36,189 nt of DNA from a virus. The notes beneath the pieces are model-generated. The model had not been told where the DNA came from. It did not search any database and saw nothing but the letters and a program-made list of their open reading frames with translations. Both the position numbers and the translations under genes were made by a program. The first letter of the stretch is position 1, and each line of letters begins with the position of its first letter. The DNA is taken from positions 1 through 36,189 of the IMG/VR virus record IMGVR_UViG_3300028082_000004. One strand, given 5' to 3'. Below, in pieces: positions 13,293-20,975 of the stretch.

Positions 13293-14484
13293 CGATATAG
13301 ATCTTCTAAAACTTGAGTCATTGCCGCTGAACTCAGTTCGCAGATTCCTTCAAGTTAAGGGATGGAGGAAAAGGCGTTTAAAAAACGATGTACTGCCGAA
13401 TGAACTCGGCGCTCATTCCTCATCGGATGCCCTGGACTTCTTTGTCCTGGAGAGTTGTGGGATACCAAGCTTGCAACTCGCTCTTCCGTCAAATCAAAAA
13501 AGTCCTGAACGAGTCATGAGACTTCGGGATGTTGTGCGAACACTGTCTCAACTGGAAGATCGATCTCCAGAAGAAGTGTTATCGGCCATCTTTACAGTTG
13601 GTTTTGATGTCGTGCGTTCTTCTATTCCATCGGAACTCGTATTCGATGATTCTATTCAGATGGAAATGGCAACAAGTTTTGTGCTGGGAATGAAGACGCT
13701 CTTAGCGTCAACTGCAACCACCGAGATTAACCCCACGCCATTTTTTCGGCGGCTGCGAAAAAATGGCGTAGCCTACGCCAATTCATGTCGGTTTGGGCAT
13801 ACGTATAGAGGCAGTTTCGGATTTACTTTAGAATCGCCTCTTGTCCCTCCGGCTGAGAATGATCTGTTTGATAAAGCTCCGGTTCCCTTCGAGCGAAAAG
13901 TTGTTATGAGGCTAATACAAGGGATGCGGCTTGCGTTCAAAGCTGCTGAAGAAGGAAACATCTCACCTATCGTTCAGGGCGTCGAATTGGGACTGTCAGC
14001 GAACGGCTGCGAAGATTTAGCAACTCTGATCGAGCAGGTCAGCCCCAAAGGATTATCGTTCGGATTCACTCTAAGTCCTGCAGTACCTACAAATATGCCA
14101 CCTGAGCGCATGGAATTCAAGGTGGCAGCTGAACATGCACAGCTTCTTCAAGAAGCAGCTAGAGAGCTTCGAAGAGAGGACTTTCAGATTCCAGTCCGAA
14201 TATCTGGTCGCGTTATCCGCCTGCAAAATGAATCTGATCCAACTGATCTTTCAGCAACTACCGGACTACATGAAATCGCAGTATTTTGGGAGAGTAAGGA
14301 CTTGGGAGATCTTTCCGTGAGCGTTGACCTCAGTCCAGAAGAATACTTGGCAGCTGTCTCAGCTCACGGTTCAGGGAGACCTGTGTACATTTCTGGCGAT
14401 CTTGCCAAAAGGGGACATCGGTGGAAACTTCTTCAACCAAAGGACTTTCGAATATATCAGCAGGGCGGACTTGATCTCACATAA
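13255..14484 (+). CDS. Unknown 400-residue partner of the DUF4365-like protein
   Basis: I do not recognise a named family. From ATG 13255 the product has 409 residues; a TTG at 13282 with a better-placed AAAGAGAGG site gives 400 residues starting MKIDDIDLLKLE, which may be the true start. The sequence looks like two halves: an alpha/beta N-terminal part with SCRFGHTYRGSFGFTLESP (about 180-200), and a C-terminal beta-rich part (about 310-400) with VRISGRVIRLQNESDP and VYISGDLAKRGHRWKLLQPKDF that may be an OB-like barrel. No catalytic motif or membrane segment is obvious. Composition is AT-richer than the phage. Overlap with the DUF4365 gene suggests joint function. A 14-bp perfect inverted repeat lies inside (13735-13769). 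Confidence 0.75.
   Translation: MIELKERRALKIDDIDLLKLESLPLNSVRRFLQVKGWRKRRLKNDVLPNELGAHSSSDALDFFVLESCGIPSLQLALPSNQKSPERVMRLRDVVRTLSQLEDRSPEEVLSAIFTVGFDVVRSSIPSELVFDDSIQMEMATSFVLGMKTLLASTATTEINPTPFFRRLRKNGVAYANSCRFGHTYRGSFGFTLESPLVPPAENDLFDKAPVPFERKVVMRLIQGMRLAFKAAEEGNISPIVQGVELGLSANGCEDLATLIEQVSPKGLSFGFTLSPAVPTNMPPERMEFKVAAEHAQLLQEAARELRREDFQIPVRISGRVIRLQNESDPTDLSATTGLHEIAVFWESKDLGDLSVSVDLSPEEYLAAVSAHGSGRPVYISGDLAKRGHRWKLLQPKDFRIYQQGGLDLT
13735..13769 (+). repeat. Perfect 14-bp inverted repeat within the unknown gene
   Basis: ACGCCATTTTTTCG (13735-13748) and its exact reverse complement (13756-13769) surround a 7-base loop. The right arm can instead pair with a third copy, TACGCCA (13774-13780), through TGGCGTA (13764-13770). 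Two mutually exclusive hairpins are therefore possible in the mRNA. Confidence 0.75.
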
Positions 14485-14694
14485 CTTTATCTGACGCATG
14501 ATGACGACGGCAGGCGAGAAAAGTCCAACTCGCATGCTCAGTACACTGATAATTGGTGGCACAATCAGTGCGTTCTGCTTTCGAAACAAGGGCCGCGCGA
14601 CGGAGGCAACCCTAAACCTGAACAAATGCACTTTCTCGGCATGGCCGGAGACGTGGGCGCTATGATAATACAAAACATCATCAATTGGAGGTAA
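14485..14694 (+). other. Orphan open stretch, possible 3' gene fragment
   Basis: This 210-base stretch has no obvious complete gene. However, the frame that continues directly after the stop at 14482-14484 stays open for 69 codons and looks protein-like near its end (HNQCVLLSKQGPRDGG, PEQMHFLGMAGDVGAM, IIQNIINWR). It has no early start codon, the first ATG being at 14626. It may be the 3' end of a gene that the inserted cassette displaced. It does not look like the missing part of the ASCH domain. Confidence 0.35.
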
Positions 14695-14698
14695 GTAA

Positions 14699-14908
14699 TT
14701 GAATATTAGCGATGTCACGGAATTCAAGACCGTAAATATTCCGCTCGGTGCGACGCCTGCGGAAAAAGCTCAGATCGCAGTGTTGAATCAAATCGTCGTT
14801 CAGATTGCACAGCTAAACAAAAACCTTGTCGGCATCGGACAGAGTGTCGCTAAATTGGGCAATGAAGTAGAGAGTGTCCGTATGCACGGAATCGCAAAGC
14901 GGCCGTAA
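14699..14908 (+). CDS. Small phage protein, unknown function
   Basis: A TTG start at 14699 follows a GGAGG site (14687-14691) at good spacing. The 69-residue product begins MNISDVTEFKTVNIPLGATPAEKAQIAVLNQ and is mostly one long helix with heptad-like hydrophobics (IVVQIAQLNKNLVGIGQSVAKLG), a likely coiled coil. It overlaps the next start (TAATG). Nothing more specific can be said. Confidence 0.55.
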   Translation: MNISDVTEFKTVNIPLGATPAEKAQIAVLNQIVVQIAQLNKNLVGIGQSVAKLGNEVESVRMHGIAKRP

Positions 14909-15090
14909 TGAAGACCTACGGCTTTAGCTGGAAACGCTTGCTCGGCATCACGGAGGCCCGCCAGAAGATCGCGCGGGCCACGGGCATCCCCACAACACGC
15001 GCGGGCCGCCGACGTAAGGCGGGAAACCTCCTGCTCAGCCTGTTGTTCGGCGCACCCAAGCGGGGCCGACGGAAGAAGTCTCTCTTCTAG
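14908..15090 (+). CDS. Small basic phage protein (SWKRLLGIT family)
   Basis: This 60-residue basic protein, MKTYGFSWKRLLGITEARQKIARATGIPTTRAGRRRKAGN, belongs to a group of short, Arg/Lys-rich phage proteins I have seen in other genomes; the role is unknown. Nucleic-acid binding is likely from charge. The start overlaps the previous stop. Confidence 0.6.
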   Translation: MKTYGFSWKRLLGITEARQKIARATGIPTTRAGRRRKAGNLLLSLLFGAPKRGRRKKSLF

Positions 15091-15142
15091 ATCGAGATTT
15101 TTACAGATCACCGTTTCACCCTCTTTACCTCTGAAAAATTGT

Positions 15143-15193
15143 GCGTTTTTCGCTCTAAACTGCCCTTGAAATGGCAAAAAGAGCGAAAAACGC
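15143..15193 (+). promoter_or_regulatory. 14-bp inverted repeat bracketing the start of the ParB-like gene
   Basis: GCGTTTTTCGCTCT (15143-15156) and AGAGCGAAAAACGC (15180-15193) are perfect complements. The start codon (15171) lies in the 23-base loop, where an inner TGCC (15161-15164) can pair with GGCA (15173-15176). The result is an RNA stem that would bury the start codon and weak ribosome site, or alternatively a DNA operator for the ParB-like product. Confidence 0.7.
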
Positions 15194-15809
15194 AACGCCT
15201 TGGCAGAATCGCATCGTCGCCCACACCGACGAAGATCCCGCGCAACTTCTTGCGCATCCTCTCAACTTCCGACGTCATCCCGGCGCACAGCGCAACGCAC
15301 TCCGCGGATCGCTGAACGAACTTGGCTGGCTCAAGAGCGTGCTGGTGAACAAGACCACCGGCCATGTCCTCGACGGTCATGCCCGCGTCGAAGAGGCGCT
15401 GAGCAAGGGCGGCACTGTGCCGGTCGATTGGGTAGAGCTGACGCCGGAAGAAGAGCGGCTGGCCCTGGCCGTGCTTGACCCGATCAGCGAGATGGCTACG
15501 CGTGACGATGAAGCGCTAGCCGGGCTATTGGCTGAGGTCGAAACACAGGATGAAGGTCTCGCTGAGCTGTTGCGCAGTATGGCAGACGAAGCGGCCGATG
15601 GCCTTCTTGGCGAAGAAAAGCCCGAGAAAGACAAGCTTGTCGACGAGATCGGTGTGGTGATTCCCTGCGCAGACGAAGCCGAGCAGATGACAATCCTTGC
15701 CAAGCTGCAGGCGGTCGGACTCCCGGCTTCACTGGCCACGATCAAGGGCAAGAAGGGCGCAAAGAAGCCCGGCACGGCCATGCGCTGCGAAAGTCAGATG
15801 GTGCAGTAA
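15171..15809 (+). CDS. ParB/Srx-like domain protein
   Basis: This 212-residue protein carries a ParB N-terminal-like fold (about 20-105): HPLNFRRHPGAQRNALRGSLNELGWLKSVLVNKTTGHVLDGHARVEEAL. The GHxR motif (GHAR) is the nucleotide-binding site in ParB-type CTPases and nuclease-like relatives. It lacks the usual helix-turn-helix and is followed by an acidic helical part and a basic tail. In phages such proteins often lie before DNA methyltransferases or terminases, as here before terminase. Exact activity cannot be decided. The start codon is enclosed in a perfect inverted repeat. Confidence 0.82.
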   Translation: MAKRAKNATPWQNRIVAHTDEDPAQLLAHPLNFRRHPGAQRNALRGSLNELGWLKSVLVNKTTGHVLDGHARVEEALSKGGTVPVDWVELTPEEERLALAVLDPISEMATRDDEALAGLLAEVETQDEGLAELLRSMADEAADGLLGEEKPEKDKLVDEIGVVIPCADEAEQMTILAKLQAVGLPASLATIKGKKGAKKPGTAMRCESQMVQ

Positions 15810-15834
15810 TCGAACCCCATAACAGGAGCGAACG

Positions 15835-16302
15835 ATGCAGAAACTCACAGGGGCAAAGCTCTCGAAGAAGGACAAGATCGTCAAGGCGCTCGGACTGCGG
15901 ACAGGCGGCGCGAGCTACAGCTCTATCGGTGATGTCCTCGGTATCTCGAAGACGCGAGCTTATGAGCTGGTCATGGAAGGTCTTGAGCAGATCGAGAAGC
16001 AGACACACGAGACGGCCGAGAAGGTGCGCGGTCTGGAGCTGGGGCGACTCGACGGCATCATCCTGTCGCACTGGCAGACGCGCGGCAACTGGAAGAGCGC
16101 CGAGGTTATCATCCGCGCCGGTGAGCGCCGCGCCAAGCTGCTCGGGCTGGACGCGCCGCAGAAAGTCGCCGAGACGGACCCGAACGGCGCTGCTCTGCTG
16201 CCCGCGCTGAACCTGGGTCTGCTCACGGATGCCGAGCTGAAGGAGATGGAGCGGATGTACGAGAAGGCTGGGGCGGTCCCGGCAGAAGGTGAGGCAAAGT
16301 GA
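15835..16302 (+). CDS. Terminase small subunit-like protein
   Basis: This 155-residue protein has an N-terminal helix-turn-helix (LGLRTGGASYSSIGDVLGISKTRAYELVMEGLEQI), a helical oligomerisation region, and a C-terminal segment rich in Leu/Ala that could contact the large subunit. Small terminase subunits bind phage DNA at the pac or cos site and feed it to the large subunit. Position just upstream of the large subunit supports the call. Sequence identity in this family is always low. Confidence 0.72.
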   Translation: MQKLTGAKLSKKDKIVKALGLRTGGASYSSIGDVLGISKTRAYELVMEGLEQIEKQTHETAEKVRGLELGRLDGIILSHWQTRGNWKSAEVIIRAGERRAKLLGLDAPQKVAETDPNGAALLPALNLGLLTDAELKEMERMYEKAGAVPAEGEAK

Positions 16303-16580
16303 TCTACGCACAGTGCAAGTGTGGAAACCTGAAGAGCTGGTCGAGCATGGGAATTGCCTCGTGCGAAGTCTGCGAAAAGTGTGGCTCAACCCTTGGAACT
16401 GGCCCCGATTCGCACCCGGAGCCTACTGCGCATGAAGTCTACGCGTCGCTTAACCATGGCGTTATCCGCGCTACATGTTGCCGTTGCCATCGCGAAAGGC
16501 CTCTCGGCGAAGCAAAGAACCTGCTCGCGCTCGGCGAAGAGCTGGAGGCATATCGGAAAGCTCTCATAGCCGTTGCCTGA
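16299..16580 (+). CDS. Zinc-ribbon phage protein between terminase genes
   Basis: A GTG start at 16299 overlaps the preceding stop (GTGA). The 93-residue product has three Cys clusters, CKCGN, CEVCEKCGS and CCRCHRE, enough to bind one or two zinc ions. Zinc-ribbon proteins of this type often sit directly before the large terminase gene. Function unknown; a DNA-packaging accessory is possible. It overlaps the terminase start by 8 bases. Confidence 0.65.
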   Translation: MIYAQCKCGNLKSWSSMGIASCEVCEKCGSTLGTGPDSHPEPTAHEVYASLNHGVIRATCCRCHRERPLGEAKNLLALGEELEAYRKALIAVA

Positions 16581-18168
16581 CGTCATACCCACACTCGCAG
16601 ACCTCCGTGCCGAACGCGCTCGCCGCAGCTTGGCCGAGTTCGTGCGCCAGGCGTGGTCGATCATCGAGCCATCGACGCCGCTGGTCTGGAACTGGCACAT
16701 CGATGCTATCTGCGACCATATCCAGGCGCTGATGGAGGGCCGCCTCGCCCACAACAACCTGATTATCAATGTGCCGCCGGGCTCGATGAAGTCGACGATC
16801 CTGAGCGTCTGCCTGACGCCGTGGATCTGGATTCAAGACCCGGCCAAGGGTCACGACCTCGGCCCCGGTTGGCGCGGCATTCTGGCATCCGGCGACGAAT
16901 CTATCGCGCTCCGCGACTCGATGAAGAGCCGCGACATCATCGAGAGTGAGTGGTATCAGAACAGCTTTCGGCCTCGATGGGGATTCGCGCGCGACCAGAA
17001 CGCCAAGGGGCACTACAAGAACACCTCGACCGGCTACAGACGCGCCATGTCGGCTGGTGCACGCGTCACAGGCAACCGGGCGCATTGCCTGATCGTCGAC
17101 GACCCGAACGATGCGCAATACGCCTACTCGAAGCCGCACCGCGACCAGATCACGCTTTGGTGGGACCAGGCCTTCGCCAACCGCCTCGCCGACATGCGCA
17201 CCGGCAAGCGCATCATTATCCAGCAGCGCCTGCACGAAGAAGACCTGACCGGCCATATTCTCTCGGTAGAGCCGGAAAATTGGGAAGTTCTGATCATTCG
17301 CGAGGAGTACGAACGTCCCAAGGATGGCAGCGACGGCACGAAACCGGACCCCGACTGCAAGCCCACCAGCCTCGGGTGGCGCGATCCACGCACAGTTGAG
17401 GGCGAGCTGTTCTTTCCTGCCAGATTCCCTGAAACGGTGCTCACCGGTGAGCGCAAGCGTCTCGGGTCCGCTGGCTATGCTGGCCAGCACCAGCAGCGTC
17501 CGGCACCAGCAGAGGGGCAGATTTTCAAGCGCAAGACGCCCGACGGTCGTCAGTGTACCGCGACGTTCTCGCTCGAAGACAGCAGGCGCCGTATGGCCGA
17601 GATTGATCCGAACACTAAGCAGCCGATCAAGGTCTACACGCGCATTATCTTGTCTGCCGATACCGCATTCAAGGAGAAGGAGGAGAACGACTTCAGTGTT
17701 ATTCTCGCTGTTGGTGAGCGCGCAGACGGCCGCGGCTGGGACTTGCTCGACCGCTGGAAGGAGAAGGCCAGCTATCCGGAGCTGAAGCTACAGGCGAAGG
17801 CCTTCAATTCAAAGTGGCACCCGCAGGCTTTCCTGATCGAGGACAAGGCCAGCGGCCAGAGCCTGATTCAAGAGCTTCGCCTGGACTCGGCGATTCCTCT
17901 GGTGCCGATCAAGGTTGACACCGACAAGGTAAGCCGCGCTCACGCGGTCGTTCCGACGTGGGAGGCTGGCACCGTCCACGTCGATCCCTCTTTGTCGTGG
18001 GTGTCCGACTTTCTCGAGCAGCTTTACGGGTTCCCGAAGCTGGCGCACGACGACGACGTGGACGCGTTCACGCAAGCGATGAACTACCTGCGCCACGGCT
18101 TCGAAGGCCAGGGCGTCTATGACCTCTATCGCCAGCAGTACGAGGCCATGATGGCAGGACAGAGCTAA
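16573..18168 (+). CDS. Terminase large subunit
   Basis: This 531-residue packaging motor and nuclease starts at TTG 16573; no better in-frame start is nearby. Walker A is VPPGSMKST (about 67-75) and Walker B is CLIVDDPND (about 171-179). The C-terminal nuclease has ILSADTAF (about 359), FLIEDKASG (about 421) and HDDDVDAF (about 492), each with the expected Asp. The motor hydrolyses ATP to pump DNA through the portal and cuts the concatemer. All expected motifs are present and the gene looks intact. Confidence 0.95.
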   Translation: MPDVIPTLADLRAERARRSLAEFVRQAWSIIEPSTPLVWNWHIDAICDHIQALMEGRLAHNNLIINVPPGSMKSTILSVCLTPWIWIQDPAKGHDLGPGWRGILASGDESIALRDSMKSRDIIESEWYQNSFRPRWGFARDQNAKGHYKNTSTGYRRAMSAGARVTGNRAHCLIVDDPNDAQYAYSKPHRDQITLWWDQAFANRLADMRTGKRIIIQQRLHEEDLTGHILSVEPENWEVLIIREEYERPKDGSDGTKPDPDCKPTSLGWRDPRTVEGELFFPARFPETVLTGERKRLGSAGYAGQHQQRPAPAEGQIFKRKTPDGRQCTATFSLEDSRRRMAEIDPNTKQPIKVYTRIILSADTAFKEKEENDFSVILAVGERADGRGWDLLDRWKEKASYPELKLQAKAFNSKWHPQAFLIEDKASGQSLIQELRLDSAIPLVPIKVDTDKVSRAHAVVPTWEAGTVHVDPSLSWVSDFLEQLYGFPKLAHDDDVDAFTQAMNYLRHGFEGQGVYDLYRQQYEAMMAGQS

Positions 18169-18240
18169 ATTTCTCCCGAAAACCTGTTTCATCCTCGCAG
18201 TAGCCGATTTTCCGCTCACCAGCGGCTTTACCGTGGGTTC

Positions 18241-18411
18241 ATGTTTGGTAAAGAGCCACGCCTGACCGTACCGCCTGACGTTGCCGCATCGCTCGACCTC
18301 TACGCCGCAAAGCTGTCGGCCAGCCTCAATATGCCGGTCACGCGGCAGCAAGCATTCGAGCGCATGGTGCGCCTCTTTGGCCCCAAGGAGGGCGCGACGA
18401 ATGGCCAGTAA
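18241..18411 (+). CDS. Small protein upstream of the portal
   Basis: This 56-residue frame reads MFGKEPRLTVPPDVAASLDLYAAKLSASLNMPVTRQQAFERMVRLFGPKEG. It starts at ATG 18241, has no overlap with terminase, and ends inside the portal start (shared bases 18401-18411), typical of coupled phage genes. The composition is normal coding sequence and helical. No family was recognised. It is too short to be found by length alone. Confidence 0.6.
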   Translation: MFGKEPRLTVPPDVAASLDLYAAKLSASLNMPVTRQQAFERMVRLFGPKEGATNGQ

Positions 18412-19570
18412 GCTATCGATCAGCACCGTGGGCGCGCTTGCTGGCGCAAAGCTCCTTCCGATTGAGATGGACATGCTGGCCCAGGCCACCGGCCAAAAGC
18501 AGCAGTTCACCGGCGGTTGGTTCGGCCCAGGCGAGCCGATGCAAACGCAAGGGCCGGCCGACGAGAAGGGCCGTCAGTTCGATTACTCGACGCTGATCAA
18601 TACCGGCCCGCGCCCGCGTGGCGAGGCTGGCGAGGATGCAATCGACTTCGAGACGTTGCGCCGACTGGCAGAACCGTCGCGCGGCGGCCTCGATCTGCTG
18701 CGCGGTGCGATCGAGACCTGCAAGGACCAGATGGCTGCGCAGAAGTGGACCATCAAGGGCAGGGACGGCAAAGACGGCGGCGACGAGGCCAAGCGTATCG
18801 CGGATCTACTTGAGCAGCCGGACGGCGTCAATGACTTCCAGACGTGGCAGCGCATGATTCTGGAGGATCACTACGTCATTGACCAGGTCTGCATCTTCCC
18901 GCGTAAGACCACGAAAGGCTATTTCCTCCCCCAGATCGTCGACGGCGGCAGGATCAAGCGCATCGTCGGCGAAGATGGCCGCGTGCCGCTGCCGCCGTTT
19001 CCCGCCTACCAACACCACATGCACGGCATGGCCGCATGGGACTACACAGCCGACGAGCTGATCGTGCGCAGCTACAACATGCGTTCGAACCGTATCTATG
19101 CGCTTGGCCCGGTCGAGCAGTCCGTGAATATCATCAACTTGGCACTGCGCCGGATGCTGCACCAGACCGAGTACTACACGTCTGGTTCGATCCCCGACGC
19201 GATTCTTGAGGCGGCTCCCGGCCTGAGCCCTGACCAGGTGAAAGACTTCCAGAACTGGTGGGATGCTTTGCTGGTAGGCCAGACAGCCATGCGGCGTCAT
19301 GGAATCTGGGTGCCTGCCGGTACGAAGGTGCAAAGCCCAAAGCAGGAAGACCTTACAGGCGCGGTCGATGAGTGGCTGGCGCGCTTGATCTGCTGGATCT
19401 TCAGTGTCGCGCCACAAGCCCTCATCAAGCAGCAGAATCGCGCCACGGCGCAGACTGCCAAGGAGACGGCAGAGCAGGAAGGCATCGAGCCACGCAAGCT
19501 CTGGTTTCAGGGCTTCATGAACACCGTCATTCGCCGCTGCTATGGCGCAAAAATTTCCGCGTTTGCGTAG
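18401..19570 (+). CDS. Portal protein, reading frame ends at an amber codon
   Basis: This 389-residue product starts at ATG 18401 (MASKLSISTVGAL), which overlaps the small gene before it. Sequence features such as FETLRRLAEPSRGGLDLLRGAIETCKDQ, ALGPVEQSVNIINLALRRM and EDLTGAVDEWLARLICWIFSVAP are those of HK97/SPP1-like portals, the dodecameric ring at the head vertex through which DNA passes. The frame stops at TAG (19568-19570), where many portals have a Trp in the FAWRDEE.DP region. Reading the TAG as a sense codon continues in the same frame into the next entry. The portal C terminus thus appears cut by a single nonsense codon. Confidence 0.85.
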   Translation: MASKLSISTVGALAGAKLLPIEMDMLAQATGQKQQFTGGWFGPGEPMQTQGPADEKGRQFDYSTLINTGPRPRGEAGEDAIDFETLRRLAEPSRGGLDLLRGAIETCKDQMAAQKWTIKGRDGKDGGDEAKRIADLLEQPDGVNDFQTWQRMILEDHYVIDQVCIFPRKTTKGYFLPQIVDGGRIKRIVGEDGRVPLPPFPAYQHHMHGMAAWDYTADELIVRSYNMRSNRIYALGPVEQSVNIINLALRRMLHQTEYYTSGSIPDAILEAAPGLSPDQVKDFQNWWDALLVGQTAMRRHGIWVPAGTKVQSPKQEDLTGAVDEWLARLICWIFSVAPQALIKQQNRATAQTAKETAEQEGIEPRKLWFQGFMNTVIRRCYGAKISAFA

Positions 19571-20680
19571 CGAGACGAAGAGATCACCGACCCGAAGACG
19601 AAAGCCGAGGTCTTTCAGATCATGCTCGGCGGCACTACGGGGACCGGAAGGGCGTGGATGACGCCCGATGAAGCTCGGCAGCAGGGGTATGGCATGGACC
19701 CGCTGACGGATGAGCAGAAGGAAGAGCTCAATCCGCCCGCGCCGGTTCCGCCCATGCTGTCCACAGGTCCGGAGGGCACCACACTGCCCGACGGAAAACC
19801 GGGGGCCGAAGGATTGGCCTCCTCTCAGAAGCCCCCGGCGAAAAAGCCCACGACCGTACCAGCGGCCGGACAGAAGAAGTCAAAAGGCTTGACGGTTCAA
19901 AAAAAAAAGAATGTGGTGACGCCCATCGACCGGGACCGGCCTTCGGTTACTGAGGCTGTCGCGGCAATTCGCGCAACCATGCTGGCGCACTTCGGCCAAC
20001 AGAAGAAGGCGGCGCTTGCGGCTGTGGGCAGTGTATCGAAGGCCGACGGCCCCTTCGATGTGCTATCCAGCGACGACCAACTCAAGAAGTTGCAGAAGAA
20101 GCTACAGGAGCAGATCGACAAAATGGCCCAGGATGGCGCGCAGGCTGGTCTCTATCAGGTCGCGCATCTGATCATGCCGTCTGACGACGATGTCGACGAG
20201 GCGCTCGATAAGATGCTCTCACAGGCCAACGATAAGGCGGTCGAATACGCCAAGAGTCGCGCGGCCGAGTTGGTGACGCAGGTCGATGACACGACGCGCG
20301 ACCGCCTGCGCACGTTGACGGCCCGGGCGGAAGAAGAGGGCTGGAGTAACGACCAACTGGCCGACGAGATCGAGGCCTTTAGCGGCTTCAGTGCCGACCG
20401 CGCTGAGATGATAGCGCGCACGGAAACTGCATTCGCGGACGTTCAAGGTAACTTGGCCGGATGGCAGGAGTCCGGCGTGGTCAAGGGCAAGCGCTGGCTG
20501 GTGGGCGCAGGATGCTGCGAGGACTGCGAAAAGCTCGATGGCCAGGTGGTTGCGCTCGACGAGCAATTCGAGCCGGAGGACGACGCCCCAATCGACGGAC
20601 CACCTTATCACCCAAATTGCCGCTGCGACGTGGCGCCGGGCGTGATGACCGACGAAGAGCTTGATGAAGGAGACGAATAA
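19571..20680 (+). CDS. Continuation of portal frame: MuF-type head morphogenesis domain
   Basis: In frame with the portal, the codons after the amber read RDEEITDPKTKAEVFQIMLGG, then TPDEARQQGYGMDPLTDEQKEELNPP, which is the usual portal C-terminal end. A Pro/Lys linker follows (with a run of ten A at 19899-19908) and then a MuF-like domain with MIARTETAFADVQ, CCEDCEKLDGQVV and HPNCRC. MuF proteins are minor head proteins often made near or fused to portals. If the amber is not read through, the first usable start is ATG 19622, giving a 352-residue protein lacking a proper portal end. Total fused length would be 759 residues. Confidence 0.75.
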   Translation, partial: RDEEITDPKTKAEVFQIMLGGTTGTGRAWMTPDEARQQGYGMDPLTDEQKEELNPPAPVPPMLSTGPEGTTLPDGKPGAEGLASSQKPPAKKPTTVPAAGQKKSKGLTVQKKKNVVTPIDRDRPSVTEAVAAIRATMLAHFGQQKKAALAAVGSVSKADGPFDVLSSDDQLKKLQKKLQEQIDKMAQDGAQAGLYQVAHLIMPSDDDVDEALDKMLSQANDKAVEYAKSRAAELVTQVDDTTRDRLRTLTARAEEEGWSNDQLADEIEAFSGFSADRAEMIARTETAFADVQGNLAGWQESGVVKGKRWLVGAGCCEDCEKLDGQVVALDEQFEPEDDAPIDGPPYHPNCRCDVAPGVMTDEELDEGDE

Positions 20681-20681
20681 C

Positions 20682-20888
20682 ATGCAATTTTATGCGGATG
20701 GAAGTTGCCCTCTTCACGGCTGCGAGCAGCGCGGCCACACTGTTTGTGAGAAGGCGAAAGACTGGATCGACCGGCTTGTCGCGCAGGCCGACGCGGTACT
20801 CGCCAACGCCAAGAACGTCATCGACGCCGATCAGGCCGCCGAGCTGAAAGCCACCCTCATCGAAGAGCACAGAACGCAGGCCGGATAA
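20682..20888 (+). CDS. Small Cys-rich phage protein
   Basis: ATG 20682 follows an AGGAG site and gives 68 residues beginning MQFYADGSCPLHGCEQRGHTVCEKAKDWIDRL; two earlier in-frame ATGs at 20661 and 20664 overlap the MuF gene. CPLHGCEQRGHTVC could bind zinc, followed by a long helix. It is the last gene before a terminator. No function known. Confidence 0.55.
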   Translation: MQFYADGSCPLHGCEQRGHTVCEKAKDWIDRLVAQADAVLANAKNVIDADQAAELKATLIEEHRTQAG

Positions 20889-20975
20889 TGCCGTTTCGAC
20901 CTCGGGCGTGAGGTTGCAATCTTTCCGCTTCGCACTACACTGTCCCTGTCACTCATTCTCGTTTGGTGCTTACAT

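Noticed and set aside
18281-18400. Longer portal start upstream of 18401
   Set aside because: The extra residues (MPHRSTSTPQSC...) are out of character and overlap the small gene at 18241-18411 in another frame.
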